Positions 1-4,026 of a stretch of 5,230 nucleotides of DNA are shown here, piece by piece. The notes beneath the pieces are model-generated. The model saw nothing but the letters and a program-made list of their open reading frames with translations. It made no database searches and was not told the DNA's origin. The stretch spans positions 1 through 5,230 of the forward strand of contig JAZRXC010000059.1 in assembly GCA_045600025.1 (NCBI GenBank), in the 5' to 3' direction. A program made the translations under genes and the position numbers. The stretch comes from UBA3774 sp045600025. GTDB taxonomy: Bacteria; Bacillota; Clostridia; Lachnospirales; Lachnospiraceae. Numbering within the stretch: the stretch's first letter is position 1; each line of letters starts with the position of its first letter.

Positions 1-352
1 AGCTCCGGGCATATATTCTGCACGTTATATGGGTGAGGGTACACCTCAGGAAGTGAAAAATGCAGAGATAGTACGCCTTGTAAATGAATCCGGACGTCCT
101 CGCTCGGCAAGATTCACTTCAGTAATTGCAGCTGTATTTGAAGACGGCAGTGAAGAGGTAGCCAAGGGCATTCTTGAAGGTGAGATAGCAAAAGAACCTT
201 CAGGAGCAAATGGATTCGGATATGACCCGATACTGTTCATTCCCGAACTTGGTTGTACTACCGCCCAGATAAGTGCCGAGGCAAAAAATGCCATAAGTCA
301 CAGGGGTAAATCCCTTGCGGCGATGAAAGAAATATTGGCACGTAGAATCTGA
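1..352 (+). CDS. rdgB: RdgB/HAM1 family XTP/dITP diphosphatase, 3' part
   Basis: This is the C-terminal part of a non-canonical purine NTP pyrophosphatase, which hydrolyses dITP, XTP and ITP to the monophosphate plus pyrophosphate and so keeps deaminated purines out of DNA and RNA. The reading frame is open from base 2 (APGIYSARYMGEG...) to TGA at 350-352, giving 116 visible residues. The family is usually about 200 residues, so roughly the first 80, including the N-terminal phosphate-binding segment, lie outside the window. The identifying motifs are APGIYSARY at the left edge, GANGFGYDPILF (bases about 205-240) and SHRGKSL (bases about 297-318); these are the family's base-recognition and C-terminal signatures. 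The ATG at base 29 is internal, since the frame and the conserved motif continue upstream of it. No terminator separates the gene from the tRNA promoter just downstream, so read-through into the tRNA operon is possible. The family call is secure; the symbol rests on family only. Confidence 0.93.
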   Translation, partial: APGIYSARYMGEGTPQEVKNAEIVRLVNESGRPRSARFTSVIAAVFEDGSEEVAKGILEGEIAKEPSGANGFGYDPILFIPELGCTTAQISAEAKNAISHRGKSLAAMKEILARRI

Positions 353-360
353 AAATAAAC

Positions 361-389
361 TTGACATAAAAGGCGCAAATTTGTATAAT
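361..389 (+). promoter_or_regulatory. Consensus sigma-A promoter of the tRNA operon
   Basis: TTGACA (361-366) and TATAAT (384-389) are separated by exactly 17 bases, a full match to the housekeeping sigma-factor consensus. Transcription should start near base 396, leaving a leader of about 16 bases before tRNA-Pro at 412. The -35 box begins 8 bases after the rdgB stop codon. Promoters this close to consensus are typical of stable-RNA operons. Confidence 0.93.
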
Positions 390-411
390 AACGATTGCGC
401 TTGTAATTAGA

Positions 412-486
<75 letters not shown>

Positions 487-499
487 TTCAAGATATTTT

Positions 500-570
500 G
501 CGGGTGTAGTTCAATGGTAGAACACCAGCCCTCCAAGCTGGACACGTGGGTTCGATTCCCATCACCCGCT
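500..570 (+). tRNA. tRNA-Gly (anticodon TCC), with C at position 33
   Basis: The acceptor GCGGGTG (500-506) pairs with CACCCGC (563-569), with discriminator T570. The D-stem is GTTC/GAAC. The anticodon stem CCAGC (525-529) pairs with GCTGG (537-541), leaving the seven-base loop CCTCCAA with the anticodon TCC at 532-534. The T-arm is GTGGG-TTCGATT-CCCAT. The 3' CCA is not encoded. The base before the anticodon (C531, position 33) is C, where nearly all elongator tRNAs have U; the usual Firmicute loop is CTTCCAA. The rest of the cloverleaf is intact, so a functional tRNA is likely, but the anomaly deserves a check. Confidence 0.93.
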
Positions 571-587
571 TTGGCTATTAAGCCCAT

Positions 588-662
588 GGTGGGTGTGGCG
601 CAGTTGGTTAGCGCGCCAGATTGTGGCTCTGGGGGCCGTGGGTTCGAGTCCCACTACCCACC
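588..662 (+). tRNA. tRNA-His (anticodon GTG)
   Basis: The acceptor GTGGGTG (589-595) pairs with TACCCAC-type 3' bases (655-661, one G-T pair). The extra 5' G588 (position -1) pairs with C662 (position 73), the identity element of tRNA-His. The anticodon stem CCAGA/TCTGG encloses TTGTGGC, with GTG at 623-625. The T-arm is GTGGG-TTCGAGT-CCCAC. The 3' CCA is not encoded. Confidence 0.95.
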
Positions 663-666
663 CGTT

Positions 667-687
667 GGCACTGGGACGACCGGTGCC
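667..687 (+). other. Hairpin in the tRNA-His/tRNA-Gln spacer
   Basis: GGCACTGG (667-674) can pair with CCGGTGCC (680-687) across a five-base loop GACGA; all eight pairs form if one U-G pair is allowed. The bases after it (GTATTTATTATCTT) are T-rich but interrupted, so this is at best a weak terminator. It could equally be a processing site in the polycistronic tRNA transcript. Confidence 0.4.
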
Positions 688-700
688 GTATTTATTATCT

Positions 701-772
701 TGGGCTATAGCCAAGCGGTAAGGCACAGGACTTTGACTCCTGCATTCGTTGGTCCGAATCCAACTAGCCCAG
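701..772 (+). tRNA. tRNA-Gln (anticodon TTG)
   Basis: The acceptor TGGGCTA (701-707) pairs with TAGCCCA (765-771), with discriminator G772. The anticodon stem CAGGA (726-730) pairs with TCCTG (738-742) around the loop CTTTGAC, with the anticodon TTG at 733-735. The T-arm contains GGTCCGAATCC. The weak first pair (T1-A72) is typical of glutamine tRNAs. The 3' CCA is not encoded (next bases TAG). Confidence 0.94.
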
Positions 773-790
773 TAGTCATCTAATTAATAA

Positions 791-863
791 GGGCCATTAG
801 CTCAGGCGGTAGAGCACTTGACTTTTAATCAAGTTGTCTCGGGTTCGAGTCCCGAATGGCTCA
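791..863 (+). tRNA. tRNA-Lys (anticodon TTT)
   Basis: The acceptor GGGCCAT (791-797) pairs with ATGGCTC (856-862, one G-T pair), with discriminator A863. The D-stem is GCTC/GAGC. The anticodon stem CTTGA (817-821) pairs with TCAAG (829-833) around CTTTTAA, with the anticodon TTT at 824-826. The T-arm is CGGG-TTCGAGT-CCCG. The 3' CCA is not encoded. This is the last gene of the tRNA transcript, and a terminator follows 8 bases later. Confidence 0.95.
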
Positions 864-871
864 CGAATGGT

Positions 872-902
872 AAGACAGAGCATTTTGCTCTGTCTTTTAT
901 TT
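872..902 (+). terminator. Intrinsic terminator of the tRNA operon
   Basis: AAGACAGAGC (872-881) and GCTCTGTCTT (887-896) form a perfect 10-bp stem with a five-base loop ATTTT. The 3' arm runs into the T-rich tail CTTTTATTTAT. The position right after tRNA-Lys and the tail make this a confident rho-independent terminator. Confidence 0.92.
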
Positions 903-927
903 ATGGATGTTACCTTTATCGCAAATG

Positions 928-936
928 TGGTAAAAT
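928..936 (+). promoter_or_regulatory. Extended -10 promoter element of the MBL-fold gene
   Basis: TGGTAAAAT fits the extended -10 pattern TGnTANAAT. A poor -35 (TGTTAC at 908-913) lies 17 bases upstream of TAAAAT (931-936), which an extended -10 can tolerate. The gene needs a promoter between the terminator (ending about 902) and its start at 943, and this is the best candidate. It would place the transcription start at or next to the ATG. Confidence 0.55.
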
Positions 937-942
937 ATAAAT

Positions 943-1923
943 ATGGTAAGAAAGTTCTCAAAGAAGAATAATAAATATACTATGATAGTTGCCGCTGCTT
1001 TTATTGTTGTGGCTCTTATTTCCGGCTTCTCGCAGAAAGATGATGAGAAAAAACCTACCACTACGCAAGCACCTGTCGTAACACAAGAAGCACAGACTAC
1101 TCAGGCAACGAATGAGACTAAAGAAACCGAGAATCCAACTTCGACAGAAGGAACTACTCAGCCGGATGCAGAAAAACATCTTGAAGTACATTTTATCGAT
1201 GTCGGTCAGGCAGATGCGGAGCTTATTATCTGCGACGGTGAAGCTATGCTGATAGACGGCGGCAATGCCGATGATTCAAATTTGATGTATTCTTATCTTA
1301 AAAATGAAGGAATAGATCATCTAAAGTATGTCATTTGCACACATCCTCATGAGGACCATATCGGCGGGCTACCGGGCGCATTAAGATTCGCTAAGACAGA
1401 TGAAGCATATAGTCTTGTGACATCTTATTCCTCTAATCTGTTTTCAAAATTCAAAAATGCACTTGATAAACAAGGCGTGGAGCTGCAGACGCTAATAGCA
1501 GGAGATAAGCTTTCACTCGGGGCAGCGGATATTACTGTTCTCGGCCCGGTACGAGATACCGATGATCCTAAATATTCAATAGTATTAAGATTAGTATATG
1601 GCGACACCTCGTTCCTCTTCACCGGAGACGCTGAGGCAGACGAGGAACATGATATATTACTTTCCGGTGAAGAAATTGCAAGTGATGTATTGAAAGTCGG
1701 TCATCACGGCAGCAGTTCTTCGACTACGAGAGATTTTCTTGACGAAGTCAATCCCGATATTGCGGTTATATCTTGCGAAATCAATAATCCATATGGTCAC
1801 CCGCACAAAGAGACACTTGCGGCTTTGAATAAGCGCGGGATTAATGTCTACCGTACTGATGAATCAGGTAGTATCATTCTTATTTCTGACGGTAAAAATA
1901 TTTACATATCTACAGAAAAATAA
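943..1923 (+). CDS. Membrane-anchored/secreted ComEC/Rec2-like MBL-fold hydrolase
   Basis: The protein has 326 residues and is the stand-alone form of the metallo-beta-lactamase domain found at the C-terminus of the DNA-uptake protein ComEC. It starts with a basic segment (residues 1-13, VRKFSKKNNK), then a hydrophobic span at about 14-29 that could be an uncleaved anchor or a signal peptide; there is no lipobox cysteine. Residues about 32-77 form a Thr/Gln/Glu-rich low-complexity linker. The MBL domain follows: FIDVGQAD (84-91), LIDGG (103-107), the metal motif HPHEDH (134-139), TGDA (227-230) with its Asp ligand, GHHGSS (253-258), and the ComEC-type NPYGHPHKETL (282-292). All expected metal-binding residues appear present. 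The domain is proposed to cleave nucleic acid or phosphodiesters; the substrate of stand-alone forms is not established. The first ATG is preferred because it supplies the positive n-region; Met14 would remove it. No Shine-Dalgarno precedes the start. It appears monocistronic, and no clear terminator follows. The fold and family are secure, the function is inferred. Confidence 0.9.
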   Translation: MVRKFSKKNNKYTMIVAAAFIVVALISGFSQKDDEKKPTTTQAPVVTQEAQTTQATNETKETENPTSTEGTTQPDAEKHLEVHFIDVGQADAELIICDGEAMLIDGGNADDSNLMYSYLKNEGIDHLKYVICTHPHEDHIGGLPGALRFAKTDEAYSLVTSYSSNLFSKFKNALDKQGVELQTLIAGDKLSLGAADITVLGPVRDTDDPKYSIVLRLVYGDTSFLFTGDAEADEEHDILLSGEEIASDVLKVGHHGSSSSTTRDFLDEVNPDIAVISCEINNPYGHPHKETLAALNKRGINVYRTDESGSIILISDGKNIYISTEK

Positions 1924-1948
1924 AATTCATTTTTACAAGTCCCAAATA

Positions 1949-2031
1949 TGTCACATTAAATAGAGTATATTACTCATGGCGAAATGGTGAAATCAGATTA
2001 ATTTGTCAAATTCTTTATTTAATGTAAGACA
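1949..2031. repeat. Long imperfect inverted repeat with nested palindrome
   Basis: TGTC-ACATTAAATAGAG (1949-1965) is matched by CTTTATTTAATGT-AA-GACA (2013-2031). The arms agree at 12 of 13 core positions, the exception being a possible G-U pair, and at four more positions after a two-base bulge. The enclosed 47 bases hold a near-tandem GGCGAAAT/GGTGAAAT (1978-1993) and the palindrome AATTTG-T-CAAATT (2000-2012). No T-run follows the right arm, so this is unlikely to be an intrinsic terminator. It could be a structured RNA, an operator pair, or the remnant of a very small element. Confidence 0.5.
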
Positions 2032-2040
2032 GTTGCCTGC

Positions 2041-2063
2041 ATATATATATATATATATATATA
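2041..2063. repeat. (AT)11 dinucleotide tract
   Basis: Eleven AT units plus one A form an uninterrupted microsatellite. It is fully self-complementary, prone to slippage and easily melted. It sits about 207 bases upstream of the HTH start codon. Confidence 0.97.
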
Positions 2064-2110
2064 CGATTGCTGACATATTTGCCTAATTTGTTAACACCCT
2101 ATCGTTTTAT

Positions 2111-2150
2111 TTACAAAAACCAGCAAAAAAACTTACAAAAACCAGCAAAA
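2111..2150. repeat. Two perfect 18-bp direct repeats, 22-bp period
   Basis: TTACAAAAACCAGCAAAA occurs at 2111-2128 and again at 2133-2150, identical over 18 bases and offset by 22 bases, about two helical turns. A degenerate partial copy (cTACAAAAtg) begins at 2156. Same-face spacing suits a pair of protein binding sites, such as an operator for the adjacent HTH regulator. With only two full copies, chance tandem duplication is also possible. Confidence 0.8.
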
Positions 2151-2190
2151 TGCCGCTACAAAATGTAAAAATTATGACATATGTACGAAA

Positions 2191-2219
2191 TTGCGTATGT
2201 ATAGTTTACTATTTATTAT
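2191..2219 (+). promoter_or_regulatory. Possible promoter of the HTH regulator gene
   Basis: TATTAT (2214-2219) matches the -10 consensus at five of six bases. It lies 17 bases after TTGCGT (2191-2196), which keeps only the TTG of the -35 box. The start site would fall near 2226, giving a leader of about 44 bases. An alternative is TTGAAC (2219-2224) with TATTTT (2242-2247), but that would start transcription almost at the Shine-Dalgarno. The region is so AT-rich that chance matches are common. Confidence 0.35.
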
Positions 2220-2255
2220 TGAACATTTTAAATAATTAGTGTATTTTCTTAAATT

Positions 2256-2262
2256 AGGAGGT
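2256..2262 (+). promoter_or_regulatory. Perfect Shine-Dalgarno AGGAGGT of the HTH gene
   Basis: AGGAGGT ends 7 bases before ATG at 2270, an ideal distance, and fixes that start. It is much stronger than the sites of the neighbouring genes. Confidence 0.9.
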
Positions 2263-2269
2263 AATTGTA

Positions 2270-2578
2270 ATGAAAGATAAAGTGTGCTTTTGTTTCCAAC
2301 TGGAAAACGATCTGATAGCTCGGCTTTATGACAACCTTGCTCCCCTCCGCGCCAAGGCCGGACTGTCACAAGGAGAACTTTCCAAATTAGTAGGAATTTC
2401 ACGTCAGACGTATTCTGCCATAGAGAGCGGCAATAAAATGATGTCTTGGAATGTTTATCTGTCCTTGATGTTCTTTTATTATTTCAACAATGCTACCAAT
2501 CCGCTACTTCGTCAATTGGGATTATATCCTGATGAGTTTGTTGATGCCATTAACGGCGGAAAGACTTCCGAAAGTTAG
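2270..2578 (+). CDS. Small XRE/Cro-type HTH transcriptional regulator
   Basis: The product is a 102-residue cytoplasmic protein with one Cro/C1-type helix-turn-helix. Residues about 22-56 give the domain: NLAPLRAKAGLSQGELSKLVGISRQTYSAIESG, with the hallmark SQ.ELSKLVGISR.TYS.IE pattern (S33 to E52). The recognition helix is about residues 44-52. N-terminal to it are two cysteines (Cys6, Cys8) in a CFCF sequence. After it comes an aromatic-rich helix (LSLMFFYYFNN, about 64-74) that probably forms the dimer core, then a short tail. No separate sensor domain exists. The start is fixed by a perfect AGGAGG. The gene lies between a repeat-rich region, which may contain its operators, and a cation antiporter gene on the same strand, so autoregulation and control of the antiporter are plausible but inferred. 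The family is certain; the regulon is unknown. Confidence 0.88.
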   Translation: MKDKVCFCFQLENDLIARLYDNLAPLRAKAGLSQGELSKLVGISRQTYSAIESGNKMMSWNVYLSLMFFYYFNNATNPLLRQLGLYPDEFVDAINGGKTSES

Positions 2579-2605
2579 TAATTTAATTATACAACTTGAA
2601 AAAAT

Positions 2606-2642
2606 AATCCAAAGGGACTAATATATTCCTTTGGATTTTTTT
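2606..2642 (+). terminator. Terminator or attenuator hairpin before the antiporter gene
   Basis: AATCCAAAGG (2606-2615) and CCTTTGGATT (2628-2637) form a perfect 10-bp stem with a 12-base loop. The stem's last T residues continue into an unbroken T-run (2636-2642), the classic intrinsic-terminator form. The hairpin ends 17 bases before the antiporter ATG. I saw no good promoter between the HTH gene and the hairpin, and there is no room for one after it, so this may attenuate rather than fully separate the two genes. Confidence 0.85.
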
Positions 2643-2648
2643 ATTTAC

Positions 2649-2654
2649 AGAGGT
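2649..2654 (+). promoter_or_regulatory. Shine-Dalgarno AGAGGT of the antiporter gene
   Basis: AGAGGT lies 5 bases before ATG at 2660 and supports that start. It begins 7 bases after the terminator T-run. Confidence 0.7.
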
Positions 2655-2659
2655 TAGAA

Positions 2660-3988
2660 ATGGAAGCTTTACTTAGCATCGCATTTGCATTATTAGCAGG
2701 TCTTATGATGACGCGTCTGCTCAAGAAATCAAATCTTCCGGACGTAACGGCCTACCTTATCACAGGTGTGCTTATCGGACCTTTTTGCTTAGGCAGACTG
2801 GGATTAACCGGAATTGGATTTTCAACATATGATGAGATATCGGAACTTGGATTTATCTCCGATGTTGCGCTCGGATTCATAGCCTTTTCAATAGGAAATG
2901 AATTCCGCTTGGAGGATTTGAAAAAGTTCGGCAAGCAGGCGACGATTATCGGCATTTTTCAAGCCCTCGTAGCGACGCTTCTTGTAGATATTGTTCTGAT
3001 TTCCACACATTTTATATTCACGGATTTTATCAGTCTTCCCGCAGCGATAACGCTCGGCGCGATTGCATCGGCAACTGCGCCTGCTGCAACACTTATGGTT
3101 GTGCGCCAGTATAAAGCAAAGGGCGAACTGACAAGCTTATTGCTTCCTATCGTTGCGCTCGATGATGCTGTAGGTCTTGTTGTTTTTGCAATATCTTTTG
3201 GCATAGCAAGATCACTTACGACAGGTACAGTGAATTTATTCGGTGTGCTGATCAATCCGCTTATCGAGATAATTGTGTCACTGCTTCTCGGAGCGCTCGC
3301 TGCCGTGCTGCTCACTATGTTGGAACGACTGTTCAACTCAAACAGAAACAGACTTTCGATGACTATTGCTTTTATATTTCTGACAGTAGCGCTTTCAATG
3401 CTTGAGATTAATATCGGACCGGTTACGATAGGATTTTCATCATTGCTTGTATGTATGATGCTTGGCACGGTATTTTGCAATATTTGCCCGCTTAGCGAGG
3501 ATATTATGGCCAACTCTGAACGTTGGTCCACACCTATTATGATTCTGTTCTTTGTACTTAGTGGCGCTGATCTTGAGATAGAAGTATTCGGAAGTGTGCA
3601 GATTGTTATAGTTGGCGTGATATATATTATCGCACGTTCTTTGGGCAAATATTTCGGCGCAAGATATTCGGCCCGCATTACCGGCTGTTCAAAGAATGTA
3701 GTAGATTATCTGGGAGTTACATTACTTCCGCAGGCGGGTGTTGCACTTGGAATGTGCATCCTTGCCATGGAGCTCGGAGGAACTGACGGACCTTTCATCA
3801 GAAATATTGTTTTGTTTTCCGTACTCATTTATGAACTGTTCGGTCCGCTTGCTACCAAGTGGGCACTGACTAAATCCGGAGACATTCAGCCTCAGAGCGA
3901 CGATGTGAGAAACAGACGTGAAAAGAAACTTGAAATAGCACCACATAAACCTTACGCAAAGCTATTCAATAAAATGTTAAAGAAATAA
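2660..3988 (+). CDS. CPA2-type cation:proton antiporter (Na+/H+ or K+/H+ exchanger family)
   Basis: This is a 442-residue integral membrane protein of the sodium/hydrogen exchanger fold, which exchanges cytoplasmic Na+ or K+ for protons across the cytoplasmic membrane in pH and ion homeostasis. About 12-13 hydrophobic segments run from residue 3 to 400. Family landmarks are NLPDVTAYLITGVLIGP (25-41) in the second helix, the broken-helix motif ATAPAAT (138-144), the paired acidic residues in ALDDAVGL (166-173; D168 and D169) that bind cation and proton, and LLPQAGVALGM (355-365). The Asp-Asp pair is the form associated with electrogenic exchangers. Residues about 403-442 are a charged cytoplasmic tail (RNRREKK...). 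There is no KTN/RCK nucleotide-binding domain as in full-length KefB/KefC, so this is the short form. The start is supported by AGAGGT 5 bases upstream. It follows the HTH gene and a terminator-like hairpin, and is convergent with tmcAL. Ion specificity cannot be read from sequence. Confidence 0.92.
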   Translation: MEALLSIAFALLAGLMMTRLLKKSNLPDVTAYLITGVLIGPFCLGRLGLTGIGFSTYDEISELGFISDVALGFIAFSIGNEFRLEDLKKFGKQATIIGIFQALVATLLVDIVLISTHFIFTDFISLPAAITLGAIASATAPAATLMVVRQYKAKGELTSLLLPIVALDDAVGLVVFAISFGIARSLTTGTVNLFGVLINPLIEIIVSLLLGALAAVLLTMLERLFNSNRNRLSMTIAFIFLTVALSMLEINIGPVTIGFSSLLVCMMLGTVFCNICPLSEDIMANSERWSTPIMILFFVLSGADLEIEVFGSVQIVIVGVIYIIARSLGKYFGARYSARITGCSKNVVDYLGVTLLPQAGVALGMCILAMELGGTDGPFIRNIVLFSVLIYELFGPLATKWALTKSGDIQPQSDDVRNRREKKLEIAPHKPYAKLFNKMLKK

Positions 3989-3996
3989 AAACATAA

Positions 3997-4026
3997 AACC
4001 TGCCATTTGCCCCGGCAGGTTCTTTT
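3997..4026. terminator. Bidirectional terminator between convergent genes
   Basis: AACCTGCC (3997-4004) and GGCAGGTT (4014-4021) form a perfect 8-bp stem with a nine-base loop. On the + strand it is followed by TCTTTTATA and ends the antiporter transcript. On the minus strand it lies 3 bases past the tmcAL stop and is followed by TTATGTTTTTATTT, so it can end that transcript as well. Confidence 0.87.

Larger units (their letters stand above)
1924..2269. other. Non-coding, repeat-rich intergenic region
   Basis: These 346 bases contain no convincing gene on either strand. They hold, in order, an imperfect inverted repeat (1949-2031) with a nested palindrome, a 23-base AT dinucleotide tract, two copies of an 18-bp direct repeat, short palindromes, and the presumed promoter and ribosome binding site of the HTH gene. 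The stretch is markedly more AT-rich than the flanking genes. No convincing intrinsic terminator for the MBL-fold gene is seen in it. I saw no DnaA-box cluster or transposase remnant. Confidence 0.7.

Noticed and set aside
693..698. TATTAT as a -10 box for a separate Gln-Lys promoter
   Set aside because: The only good -35 (TTGGCA at 665-670) is 22 bases away, outside the usable spacing.
514..783. 89-codon open frame on the + strand across three tRNA genes
   Set aside because: It is translated tRNA-Gly, tRNA-His and tRNA-Gln sequence; the SGGRGFESH-type peptide is a well-known artefact of tRNA genes. No ribosome binding site or independent support.
2111..2150. Minimal CRISPR-like repeat pair
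   Set aside because: The repeat is 18 bp with only a 4-base gap, far too short for a spacer, and no cas gene is present.
1949..2166. Replication-origin-like set: direct repeats next to an AT tract
   Set aside because: Only two full repeat copies, no DnaA boxes seen, and no replication initiator gene nearby; the flanking genes are ordinary chromosomal ones.
2172..2402. 76-codon open frame on the minus strand over the HTH gene start
   Set aside because: It runs antisense through the HTH-coding region and its promoter, without a ribosome site; the + strand gene has a perfect Shine-Dalgarno and a recognised domain.
2959..3678. 239-codon open frame on the minus strand
   Set aside because: It lies wholly antisense to the antiporter gene, has no Shine-Dalgarno or promoter, and gives a Ser/Thr/Ile-rich composition expected from the complement of membrane-protein codons.
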